From positions 11,470,001-11,534,000 of the forward strand of contig NZ_CP022098.1 of assembly GCF_002305875.1 (NCBI RefSeq): a stretch of DNA of 64,000 nt, read 5' to 3'. A model generated the notes under the pieces. It searched no databases and was not told the origin of the DNA. It worked only from the letters and a program-made list of their open reading frames with translations. Position numbers and translations under genes: made by a program. The stretch comes from Cystobacter fuscus (lineage in GTDB: Bacteria; Myxococcota; Myxococcia; Myxococcales; Myxococcaceae). Positions 21,560 through 29,251 of this stretch are shown piece after piece (position 1 is the first letter of the stretch; every line of letters starts with the position of its first letter).

Positions 21560-22101
21560 TCACACGTACCGCGTCCACCCCTGAGGATGGGCCGCCTTGT
21601 AGCGCCGGTATCCCGCGCAGGCCACGGACAGCACGCCCAGGACCACCATCGCCGCCCCGTACGTCGCGCCCAGTCCGAGCTGCTTCTTGACCCCCAGCAA
21701 GCTCGCCACGCCATACAAGAGATGGACATGGAGCAGATAGAAGAACAACGCCGTCTGCCCCAGCAGCCGCAGCGGCGCGAGCACCTTCACCTCGCCCCAA
21801 CGCTCCTGCACCCACCAGAAGCCCGCCAACAGCAGCGCCATCCATCCCAGCTCCAACGCGGCGTAGGCCAGGCTCGGGGGGTATTTGCTCACGTGCAGCC
21901 ATTGCAACAAGGCGTCCCCCTCGCGGTAGAGCCTTTCATTGCCAGCCCCACCAGGGTCCGCGCGCCCAGTCGGCGCCACGCAACCATGCACATCGTCCCC
22001 ACGCCCAACACGTACATCACCTGGAGAAGCCACCGCCCCCATTCCAGGAAGATCCAGGACATCCACAGCGGATCCAGCAAGGCGATGAACAAGCCTCGCC
22101 G
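21560..22101 (-). pseudogene. Broken DUF1624/HGSNAT-like membrane acyltransferase
   Basis: Two pieces of a multi-helix membrane protein of the heparan-alpha-glucosaminide N-acetyltransferase-like family. The upstream piece (22101 to about 21940) reads RRGLFIALLDPLWMSWIFLE and LLQVMYVLGVGTMCMVAWRR. The downstream piece, in another frame from about 21934, reads LLQWLHVSKYPPSLAYAALE and ALFFYLLHVHLLYGVASLL and reaches a natural stop. The N-terminal third and roughly 100 or more central residues are missing. Not functional. Confidence 0.7.
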
Positions 22102-22223
22102 GAGGTGAAAGCCGTCCAGACCACGAGGCGACTCCCCTTCCGCCAGACACGAAGCTCGAGGGAGGGAGGTTTCGCACCTTCTATCTCGGACACACGTCCA
22201 GCTCCAGGGCATACACTCCCGCC

Positions 22224-23201
22224 ATGGTTTCGTTCCCGGCTGACCCCACTTCGTGGCCCTCCACCCTGGTGTTGCTGCTGCCCCTGGCGCTCGCCGCCCG
22301 CTCCAGGTCGCGCTCTGGAGGCAGGAAGCCGCCCCCTCCAGCCCCGGAGCAGCGCTGGCTCTGGCTGCTCCTGGTAGGCGGAACCATGGTGCTGATCGGG
22401 CTCGGCGTGTGGGCCTCCCGGCCTCCCTCGCGCCAACCCTTCCAGCCGCCCCCCGATGACGCCCAGGGCCATGCCCCCTTGGAGGAGACCCCAGGCGTGT
22501 CGAAGGAGCAGTTCCGGGCCCAGGTGGAGCAGCTCTGCCCGCGCTTCGCCGCCATCAGCTGGGGCCAGGCCGAGCGGCCCTCCCAGCTGGCCGCGCAACT
22601 CATCAGCATGGAGTGCATGAGCCGGATGTGCAATCCCCCGGCCGGCGCCGACGCGGGCGAAGCCTCCTCGCTCGTCAAGTCCTCGCCGCTGTGCCAGGAG
22701 GTCCTGCCGCTCATCAGGGGAGAGCCCGGAATGGCGACGGTGACCCGCTCCTACCGTCTGGCATGTCCCGAGGTCGCCGTGCCCTGGTCCGAGCGCCCCT
22801 GGAGCCCCAGCACCGAGCTGGGCTTCTACACCGCCGTCCGGCCCTGTCTGGAGCGCATCTGCGAGCAGATGCTGTCGCCCCAGGGAATCCCCCCCAAGTA
22901 CTGCACCCTCGCCGCGGACATCGCCGAGGGGCTCGGGGACGCGGGGGCCGTGGCCCGGCTGAGGCAGCGGGCCAAGGCGCTCCAGGCGCTCAACGAGGCG
23001 CAATGGCAGGAACTCGCACCCAAGCAGCGCGAGGTGGCGGAGACGGACCAGGACATGAGGGTCCTCGCCCGGCGCTGGGGCGAAGCCTGTGCCCAGGGGA
23101 TGAGCAAGTATTGTGAGACCCTGGCCAAGTACTGCCGCCTCGAGGGCTCTCCACCGGACGTGTGCCCCCCCGGGACCGACGCAGGGGCGGGCCCTCCATG
23201 A
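22224..23201 (+). CDS. Hypothetical membrane-anchored protein
   Basis: 325 residues. I do not recognise a family. Two hydrophobic stretches, at about 8-25 (LVLLLPLALAA) and 50-63 (WLLLVGGTMVLIGLGVW), are separated by a basic Pro-rich segment. The rest is a soluble, mainly helical domain with about ten cysteines, several in helix-like CxxxxC spacing (LISMECMSRMC, CLERICEQM, YCETLAKYC). An anchored extracytoplasmic domain stabilised by disulfides is plausible. It is divergent from the broken acyltransferase. A 228-base gap with no obvious signal separates it from the next gene. Confidence 0.6.
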   Translation: MVSFPADPTSWPSTLVLLLPLALAARSRSRSGGRKPPPPAPEQRWLWLLLVGGTMVLIGLGVWASRPPSRQPFQPPPDDAQGHAPLEETPGVSKEQFRAQVEQLCPRFAAISWGQAERPSQLAAQLISMECMSRMCNPPAGADAGEASSLVKSSPLCQEVLPLIRGEPGMATVTRSYRLACPEVAVPWSERPWSPSTELGFYTAVRPCLERICEQMLSPQGIPPKYCTLAADIAEGLGDAGAVARLRQRAKALQALNEAQWQELAPKQREVAETDQDMRVLARRWGEACAQGMSKYCETLAKYCRLEGSPPDVCPPGTDAGAGPP

Positions 23202-23429
23202 GAGACACTGAAGGTGGGGCGCGGGCTGCCCCGGTACGTGGAGAGAAGGTTCTCGCCCAGTAGAGGACCCGTAGAGGAGGTGGCGGCTCACGGGTAGGAA
23301 CGGCCGGCTCACGGCACCGGTGGAGCGTTTCACGGCATGGTCGAGATGCGCGCGCGTGCCGCGCTGTACCGTACCGCGCACCACGAGGCCGGACTTCTGG
23401 CCTCGCGAAACACCCACCCGGAGAACCTG

Positions 23430-23837
23430 ATGAGCAAGACATTCCTCAGTGCGGTTCTGGCCTTGACCCTGTCGGCGACCGCCGCGAGCGCCGACCCCTA
23501 CTGGTACACCATTGCTCCCTCGGAGGACTGCAAGTGCGACGGGTTTCGCACCTACACCGGCTGGCTGACCGGTGTCCCCGAGGGCCAGTCCTCGACGGAG
23601 GCCTGCTACAACACTCCGGCGATCATCAACAACCACTACTTCAGCGGCGCGGACCGCTGCATCAACCTCTTCATCACGTTTGGCTACTTCGACGTCGGTG
23701 ATGCGTCCTGTTCCTCGACCGGAACCGACCCGTCGATCTGGAGCTGTTACCAGGATCCGGCAAGCAGCGACCCGGCCTGCCAGATCTGCCACCGCAAGCT
23801 GAATTGCGACACCGGTCAGGTCAAGCACACCTGCTGA
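23430..23837 (+). CDS. Small secreted cysteine-rich protein
   Basis: 135 residues from ATG 23430. A clear signal peptide (MSKTFLSAVLALTLSATAAS) with AxA-type cleavage before DPYWYT. The mature part has ten cysteines and is rich in Tyr, Ser and Asp, so it is probably a disulfide-bonded extracellular protein. No homologue recognised. The next gene is convergent, 50 bases away. Confidence 0.65.
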   Translation: MSKTFLSAVLALTLSATAASADPYWYTIAPSEDCKCDGFRTYTGWLTGVPEGQSSTEACYNTPAIINNHYFSGADRCINLFITFGYFDVGDASCSSTGTDPSIWSCYQDPASSDPACQICHRKLNCDTGQVKHTC

Positions 23838-23886
23838 GCAGCCGACAGGTGTGAAGGAACCCGAGCAAGTGCGGCGCCCCGAGTGC

Positions 23887-24666
23887 TCAGCGTGCTGCGG
23901 ACGACACCCCGCGCGCCGCGGAGTCGATCACGTCCGCGACCGCCTTGGGCTGGGTCAGGAACACCACGTGGCTGCCCTTCACCTCGGTCGTCCGGGCTCC
24001 GATCCGCTTGGCCGTCCGCCGCAGCAGCTCCGGCGCGATGGCTCCGTCCTCGGTCGCCACGATGAACCAGCTGGGCCGGGTCTTCCACGCCGCGGTCGTG
24101 ACCTTGGCCTTGAGAGCGGCCATGGCGATCGGAACCTGTGAGTCACGCAGGAAGGCCGCGTCCTTCTTGCTCACGTCGGCCGAGAAGCCAGCCCGGAACG
24201 TCTCGCCCTTCAGGAAGGCGAATCCATCGGGTTGCTCCTCGGTCACGAAGTTCGGCGGCGGGGGAAGCTCGGCGTATTGATCAAGCGAGGACTGGCCGAC
24301 CTCGGGCGCGAAGGCGGCGACATAAACGAGGCCCGCGACCTTGGGGCTTTCACCCACCTGGGTGATGACGCTGCCTCCGTAGGAGTGGCCCACCAGGATG
24401 GCGGGCCCGTCCTGACGGTTCAGGACCCGCTGGGTGGCGGCCACGTCGTCTTCGAACGACGTCAGCGGGTTCTGGACGATGCTGACCCGGTAGCCCCGAG
24501 CGGTAAGTTCATCGTACACGCCGCGCCAGCCAGCGCCGTCGGCGAAGGCCCCGTGGACGAGGACCACGTTCTTGATGGGGGCCGGGTTACCGGCGGGAGC
24601 GGCCACGGCGAGGCCGGCCACGAGCAAGGCGGCGGCCGAGACGAGGGTACGAAGCGTGCGGTTCAT
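23887..24666 (-). CDS. Exported alpha/beta-hydrolase
   Basis: 259 residues with a signal peptide ending near AVAAPAG. The oxyanion-hole motif is VLVHGAFADGAGW and the nucleophile elbow GHSYGGSVI. An acid in ATEDGAIAP and a histidine in KGSHVVFL complete the triad. It resembles the EstC/salicylate-esterase-like hydrolase group often found beside MarR-type regulators. It is divergent from the MarR/OhrR gene at 24827, and two operator-like dyads lie between them, so it is probably repressed by that regulator. Substrate unknown; an ester or lactone of xenobiotic type is likely. Confidence 0.85.
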   Translation of the reverse strand: MNRTLRTLVSAAALLVAGLAVAAPAGNPAPIKNVVLVHGAFADGAGWRGVYDELTARGYRVSIVQNPLTSFEDDVAATQRVLNRQDGPAILVGHSYGGSVITQVGESPKVAGLVYVAAFAPEVGQSSLDQYAELPPPPNFVTEEQPDGFAFLKGETFRAGFSADVSKKDAAFLRDSQVPIAMAALKAKVTTAAWKTRPSWFIVATEDGAIAPELLRRTAKRIGARTTEVKGSHVVFLTQPKAVADVIDSAARGVSSAAR

Positions 24667-24699
24667 GGTTCTGTCTCCTGTTCGAGAAGGGCAATTTAG

Positions 24700-24711
24700 T
24701 TATCGCGATAA
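24700..24711. promoter_or_regulatory. Operator-like palindrome TTATCGCGATAA
   Basis: Perfect 12-base palindrome 33 bases upstream of the hydrolase start. A second copy of its core lies at 24755. Their position between the divergent hydrolase and MarR/OhrR genes marks them as the likely binding sites of that regulator. Confidence 0.7.
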
Positions 24712-24754
24712 GCAAATAGGTACAGCCGCCGACCGCCGCCGTCCACCAGAAAGT

Positions 24755-24764
24755 TATCGCGATA
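24755..24764. promoter_or_regulatory. Second operator-like palindrome TATCGCGATA
   Basis: Perfect 10-base palindrome sharing the core of the site at 24700 (centre-to-centre 54 bases) and 62 bases upstream of the MarR/OhrR start. It probably mediates autoregulation. Confidence 0.65.
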
Positions 24765-24826
24765 TTCTTTCGTGCGAGAACGGAACAATGGAGTGATGAT
24801 GTAGGGGTGGAAGGGAAGGAGCCGAG

Positions 24827-25294
24827 ATGGACGAAGTCGAGAGCCCGGCGAGCCTGGACGAGCAGGTCTGCTACGCGATCTATTCCGCGAGCCTGGCGAT
24901 CCAGCGCGCCTACAAACCGGTGCTGGACGAGCTGGAGATTACCTACCCGCAGTACCTGGTGCTGAACGTGCTCTGGCGCGAGGACGAGCAGAGCGTCGGC
25001 CGCATCGCGGAGCGTCTCGCCCTGGAGTCCAGCACGCTCACGCCCCTGCTCAAGCGGCTGGAGACGGCGGGCCTGGTGCGCCGGATACGCAATCCCGAGG
25101 ACGAACGGCAGGTGCTGATCGCCCTCACCGAGAAGAGCCGCGCCTTGCGGTCGCGAGCCGGCTGCCTGGGCGAGAGGCTGCTCTCGGCCTCTGGCATGTC
25201 GATGGAACGGCTGGCCCGGCTGAATGCCGAGGTGCGCGAGCTGCGCGACAGCATCTATCGCAGCATCGGCGGCTGGAGCCCGGGCGGCGACTAA
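24827..25294 (+). CDS. MarR/OhrR-family transcriptional regulator
   Basis: 155 residues with a ribosome site in GGAAGGAGCCGAG. It matches the OhrR branch: VCYAIYSASLAIQRAYKP contains the N-terminal cysteine that senses organic hydroperoxides in OhrR, followed by TYPQYLVLNVLW with the conserved tyrosine. The winged helix is SVGRIAERLALESSTLTPLL and wing RRIRNPEDERQVLIALT. It would repress in the reduced state and release DNA on oxidation. The neighbouring hydrolase is not a typical Ohr peroxidase, so the signal may differ. Two TATCGCGATA dyads upstream are the likely sites. Confidence 0.88.
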   Translation: MDEVESPASLDEQVCYAIYSASLAIQRAYKPVLDELEITYPQYLVLNVLWREDEQSVGRIAERLALESSTLTPLLKRLETAGLVRRIRNPEDERQVLIALTEKSRALRSRAGCLGERLLSASGMSMERLARLNAEVRELRDSIYRSIGGWSPGGD

Positions 25295-25300
25295 AGCACC

Positions 25301-25357
25301 TCTGAGAAGGTGTCTCTGAGAAGGTGTCTCTGAGAAGGTGTCTCCTGAGAAGGTGTC
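25301..25357 (+). repeat. Four tandem copies of a 14-base unit TCTGAGAAGGTGTC
   Basis: Three perfect 14-base copies and a fourth with one inserted C, beginning six bases after the MarR stop. The core AAGGTGTC is the reverse complement of the GACACCTT units repeated at 50049-50068. The rest of the gap up to 25526 holds no gene I can support. Confidence 0.85.
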
Positions 25358-25526
25358 AGACGATTTGTACGAGACGGTTCGTCTGACTCGGGCGGGCCAG
25401 TGGAAGACCCCTCCCGGGAGAATGGCGTCTCGCCAACGGGACCAAGGGAGCGGAAGCGGACATCCACGGCCTGCTGGCTCCCCGCGGGGTGCGACTGGCC
25501 CGCTCCGTGCTCAGGCGCTGTGCGCC

Positions 25527-26615
25527 ATGCCCGGTCCTCATGACCTCTTCGCCCGCTATACCTTTGGCCGCCCCGAGCGGGCCGAGGCCGAGTTGCGTGC
25601 CGTCCTGCCCGCCCAGCTCGTCTCCGCGGTGGACTGGTCGACTCTGCGCCTGGAGCCCGGCAGCGTGGTGGATCCGGAACTGCGCGAGACCGAGAGCGAC
25701 CTGCTCTTCACCGCCCGCCTGCGCTCGGGCCGCCCGCTGTTGCTGTACGTGCTGCTGGAGCACCAGTCCTCGGTGGACAAGTGGATGGCGCTGAGAATGC
25801 TGCGCTACGTGGTGCGTCAGGTGGAGCGCTGGCGCCAGGAGCACCCGGAGTGCTCGGGGTTGCCCGTCATCCTCCCGCTGGTGATGTACCACGGGCCCGA
25901 GGGGGCCTGGAGCGCGCTGCGGCGGGTGGAGGACCTGTTCGAGCTGCCGGGGGAGAGCGAAGAGGAGCGGGCACACTGGCGAGCGTGGGTGCCACGCTTC
26001 GAGTACCTGCTCGATGACCTGACGGCGGAGCGGGAAGAGGCGTTGAAAGCACGCCCTGGGCCTCCACTGGCCCGGCTGGCGTGGTTGGTGCTGCACTACG
26101 GGCGTACGGGGGAACTGGCGCGCAAGCTGCCGGAGTGGGTGGGCCTGTTCGCCCAGGTGCAGGCGGCTCCAGAAGGCGCCGAACATCTGCGGGTGGTCAT
26201 CCGTTACCTGCTGTGGACCGGGGACAAAGCCGTCCACAACGCTACAGGTCAGGTGCTACATTCAGTCCTGGATGAGCAACGCACGGAGGAGTTGATGCGG
26301 AGCTATGGCGAGGAACTCATCGAGCAGGGACGTCAGCAGGGCTTGGCTCAGGGCTTGGCTCAGGGGTTGGAGAAGGGGTTGGTGCGAGGCAGGGAAGAGG
26401 GTCTGGCACGGGGGATGAGCCGAGGACGTGCCGAGTCCATCCTGCGGATTCTCGCCCTCCGGGGGATTCACGTGGAGGAAGGCGCCCGGCAGCGCATCCT
26501 CGACTGCACGGACCTGGACACGCTCGATAACTGGTTCGACCGGGCCCTCCAGGCCACGACCCTCTCCGAGGTGCTGGACGGCGGGGCCCACGCGTCAGGG
26601 CGAAAGGACTCGTGA
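25527..26615 (+). CDS. Rpn-family recombination-promoting nuclease / putative transposase
   Basis: 362 residues from ATG 25527 (MPGPHDLFARYTFGRPERA); longer in-frame sequence upstream runs through the tandem repeats and is unlikely. The PD-(D/E)xK-like core is visible: ESDLLFTARL, then LLLYVLLEHQSSVDKWMALR with the ExQ catalytic pair. The C-terminus has repeated QGLAQGLAQGLEKGLVRG units, a glycine-rich helical repeat typical of this family that varies in copy number. Rpn proteins nick DNA and raise recombination. A decayed fragment of a sister copy lies at 21457-21532. Confidence 0.88.
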   Translation: MPGPHDLFARYTFGRPERAEAELRAVLPAQLVSAVDWSTLRLEPGSVVDPELRETESDLLFTARLRSGRPLLLYVLLEHQSSVDKWMALRMLRYVVRQVERWRQEHPECSGLPVILPLVMYHGPEGAWSALRRVEDLFELPGESEEERAHWRAWVPRFEYLLDDLTAEREEALKARPGPPLARLAWLVLHYGRTGELARKLPEWVGLFAQVQAAPEGAEHLRVVIRYLLWTGDKAVHNATGQVLHSVLDEQRTEELMRSYGEELIEQGRQQGLAQGLAQGLEKGLVRGREEGLARGMSRGRAESILRILALRGIHVEEGARQRILDCTDLDTLDNWFDRALQATTLSEVLDGGAHASGRKDS

Positions 26616-26771
26616 CACGGCCTCCGCTCGCATTCCTCTGACGTGGAGGCGGCGGAGCTCGAACCCACGCTCGCCTCCCTGTCCGCCCTCCCCACGGGCC
26701 ATGACGAGCGGAGGACAGGACGCGGGTTCTTCCCTGCCCAGGGCGCCGGGGGCATGAGACAGTGCTGCCCC

Positions 26772-27881
26772 ATGAGCAACGATCTCTACCGGGACTGCGC
26801 CCGGCTCTTCATGGTGGGCTTTCCCGGCCCCCGCATCGACGACGACTTCGCCACCCTGATGGACGACGGTCTCTTCGGCGCCATCCTCTTCAAGCGCAAC
26901 GTGGGCACGGCCCAGGAGACGGCCGCCTTGTGCCGGGAGATCAAGTCCCGGGCGGATCGTCCCTTCATCCTCTCCGTGGACCAGGAGGGCGGCCGGGTGG
27001 CGCGGCTCCGGGGCGAGCCCTTCACCCCCCTGCCCTCCATGCGCGAGCTGGGCCAGCGCCAGGACCTCGCCCTCGTCGAGCGCGTGGGACGGCTGCTCGC
27101 GCACGAGCTGCGCGCGGTGGGCTTCGACTGGAACTTCGCGCCCGTGCTCGACGTGGATACCAACCCCACCAACCCCGTCATCGGCGATCGCAGCTTCAGC
27201 CGGGACCCGGATGAAGTGGCGCGCCTGGGCGTGGCCCTCGCACGGGGACTCGAGGCCGGCGGCGTGGCCTCGTGCGGCAAGCACTTCCCGGGACACGGCG
27301 ACACCACCACGGACAGCCACCTCACCCTGCCCCGGCTGCCACATGACCTGGAGCGCCTGCGCCGTGTGGAGCTGGTGCCCTTCCGCGCCTTCGCCCAGGC
27401 GGGGCTCGCGTCCCTGATGACGGCCCACGTGCTCTTCGACGCGCTCGATCCGAAGGTGCCCGCCACCATGAGCCCCCGCGCACTCAACGGCCTGCTGCGC
27501 GAGGAGCTGGGCTTCGACGGGGTGCTGGTGAGCGATGACCTGGAGATGAAGGCCATCGCGGGCCACTACTCGGTGGAAGAGGCCGCGGTGCAGGGCACGC
27601 TGGCCGGAGTGGATCTCTTCCTCGTGTGCCACCAGGCGGACGTGCAGCGCCGCGCCATCGAGGCGCTGGTGCGCGCGGTGGAGTCGGGCCGCGTTCCCCG
27701 CGAGCGCATCGCCGAGGCCCACCGCCGCCTGGCCCGGCTCGAGTCGCGCTTCGCGCATGGCCCCGAGGATCGGCTCGCCACGCTCGGCGGCGAGGAGCAC
27801 CGCGCGCTCGCCCAGGGGCTCGCCAGTGCCTTCAGCGGGAAGGATCCCACCGAGGTGATGCTGGCGTCCCGCCGCGCCTGA
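26772..27881 (+). CDS. nagZ: Beta-N-acetylhexosaminidase (GH3), NagZ-type
   Basis: 369 residues from ATG 26772. The TIM-barrel motifs of GH3 NagZ are present: FILSVDQEGGRVARL, GDRSFSRDPD, and the KHFPGHGDTTTDSH loop carrying the His that acts as acid/base with its neighbouring Asp. The nucleophile aspartate lies in VLVSDDLEMKAIAGHY. It removes GlcNAc from cell-wall muropeptides in peptidoglycan recycling. No signal peptide, so cytoplasmic. It is monocistronic and convergent with a lipoprotein gene, with a hairpin between. Confidence 0.92.
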   Translation: MSNDLYRDCARLFMVGFPGPRIDDDFATLMDDGLFGAILFKRNVGTAQETAALCREIKSRADRPFILSVDQEGGRVARLRGEPFTPLPSMRELGQRQDLALVERVGRLLAHELRAVGFDWNFAPVLDVDTNPTNPVIGDRSFSRDPDEVARLGVALARGLEAGGVASCGKHFPGHGDTTTDSHLTLPRLPHDLERLRRVELVPFRAFAQAGLASLMTAHVLFDALDPKVPATMSPRALNGLLREELGFDGVLVSDDLEMKAIAGHYSVEEAAVQGTLAGVDLFLVCHQADVQRRAIEALVRAVESGRVPRERIAEAHRRLARLESRFAHGPEDRLATLGGEEHRALAQGLASAFSGKDPTEVMLASRRA

Positions 27882-27906
27882 GCCCACCGGCTACTTCGCG
27901 GGCACG

Positions 27907-27922
27907 CCCCCGGACCTGGGGG
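27907..27922. terminator. Hairpin between convergent genes
   Basis: CCCCC and GGGGG arms with a 6-base loop between the nagZ stop and the lipoprotein stop. It could serve as a terminator in both directions. Short stem, no T-run of note. Confidence 0.35.
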
Positions 27923-27935
27923 TTCTCCCCCCTTC

Positions 27936-28391
27936 TCACTTCTTCAGCAGGACGCTCGGGTAGAACGGCGTGGGCTGCTCACTGCCCGATGGAAGGCTTT
28001 GCGCCGCGGGCATCTGGTTGGACGGGGTGATCACACTGCCCGTGGCGCCCAGGTTCAGGTAGGGCGTCGTGCCCGGAAGCGGAGCGGGACCACTGCCACC
28101 CATTCCCATCTCCTCGTTCTTGGACTGCCGTTGTTCGCGCAGAGCGCGCTCACCTTGATCCATCAACAGGGAGCGATTGGGCGTCCCCTGCTTGTCCGGA
28201 GTCCGGGGATCGATGCTGGTGGGAATCTGCTGGATGGTGCCGTTGTAGAGGGACACCTTGGGGTCCCGCGTGAAACCCGGCTGGTAGGAATCGTTTCCCG
28301 CCTGTTGCGGCAGCTTGGCGCACCCCACGACGCCCACCGCCGCCGAGGCCAGCACTCCCCACACCATCCACTTGAAGCCATTGTTGCGCAT
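27936..28391 (-). CDS. Small lipoprotein of unknown function
   Basis: 151 residues from ATG 28391 with GGAG upstream. The signal segment ends in a lipobox-like AVGVVGCAKL. The mature part is short, Pro/Gly/Gln-rich and probably unstructured (QQIPTSIDPRTPDKQ; NQMPAAQSLPSG). No family recognised. The second lipoprotein at 28576-29130 lies upstream on the same strand; the 184-base gap shows no clear promoter. Confidence 0.65.
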   Translation of the reverse strand: MRNNGFKWMVWGVLASAAVGVVGCAKLPQQAGNDSYQPGFTRDPKVSLYNGTIQQIPTSIDPRTPDKQGTPNRSLLMDQGERALREQRQSKNEEMGMGGSGPAPLPGTTPYLNLGATGSVITPSNQMPAAQSLPSGSEQPTPFYPSVLLKK

Positions 28392-28575
28392 GTCGTCTCC
28401 AGGAATCGTTCGTGGTTGATCCACTCCGTGCACCGCCACGGCCTCGGGCCCCTTCTCCCAGGGTGGGCACCGGATTCATTCCAGGCCACCGGGCGGAGGG
28501 GCGGCGGACGCCCGCGCGTCCGCCTGCCCTCCCCGACTTCCCATGACGGGCTCCGCCCGGGCGTACGGCAGCCCT

Positions 28576-29130
28576 TCAATGGGGAGGGCCAGGCGGGCCA
28601 TGAGGCGTCGAGATGTTGCCCCGGACGACGGGCGGCTGCGGCTGGTAGGGCGCGCTCTCGAGAGCCACGGCCTGGGTGACACCCGAGGCCACCTCCACCG
28701 CGTAGATGCCCTGCACCCAGACGCCCCGAGCGTTGGCCTTGAGGGGCTTGCCCGTGCCCAGTTCCTGGGCCACCCGGGCCTCGAAGGGAGGAGGCGGATA
28801 GGCCACCCGCAGGTCCTGCTTCAACCACTCGTCGCTCTGCTTGCCCCGCGGTTCACCCGGAGACGTCGCCCGGGTGATACCCGCGCCTCCCGACGCCGAG
28901 CCTTCCCGCACGTCGGCATCACGCGATTCCGGAGAGGCCTCGGGCAGATGCCGGGGCAGGCCGGTGGTGGAACCCCGGTCGCGGGGCTCGTTCGCCTGGT
29001 GGCCCGGGACAGACATGTAGTCGTCCGGGGCCACCATCGCCCAGGAGCGTCCCTTGTCATCGCATCCCGCGAGCATCGCCGCCCCGGCGAGCGCACCGAG
29101 CAGCAGCCGCGTCATTCCTGTCTTCCGCAT
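28576..29130 (-). CDS. Lipoprotein of unknown function
   Basis: 184 residues from ATG 29130 with AGGAGAGG upstream. Lipobox LAGAAMLAGCDDKG, with Asp right after the cysteine, which in enterobacteria favours inner-membrane retention (rules in myxobacteria differ). The remainder is Pro/Arg/Ser-rich and likely disordered, with a short structured stretch VWVQGIYAVEVASGVTQAVA. No family recognised. Confidence 0.65.
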   Translation of the reverse strand: MRKTGMTRLLLGALAGAAMLAGCDDKGRSWAMVAPDDYMSVPGHQANEPRDRGSTTGLPRHLPEASPESRDADVREGSASGGAGITRATSPGEPRGKQSDEWLKQDLRVAYPPPPFEARVAQELGTGKPLKANARGVWVQGIYAVEVASGVTQAVALESAPYQPQPPVVRGNISTPHGPPGPPH

Positions 29131-29251
29131 GAAGCCTCTCCTGTCATCCCCTGTCGTGAAGAGAGGGATGCTCATGCGAGCGGAGGAGCGGTAGCGGTTG
29201 GCAGACGTGCATGGCGGAGGCTCGCCCGCTTGCAAGCCCACCCCATGGCCC

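Noticed and set aside
24200-24699. Plus-strand open frame opposite the exported hydrolase
   Set aside because: Antisense to a clear alpha/beta-hydrolase with catalytic motifs.
25338-25526. Extended start of the Rpn gene within the tandem repeats
   Set aside because: The family begins at MPGPHDLF; the extra residues come from repeats and low-complexity sequence.
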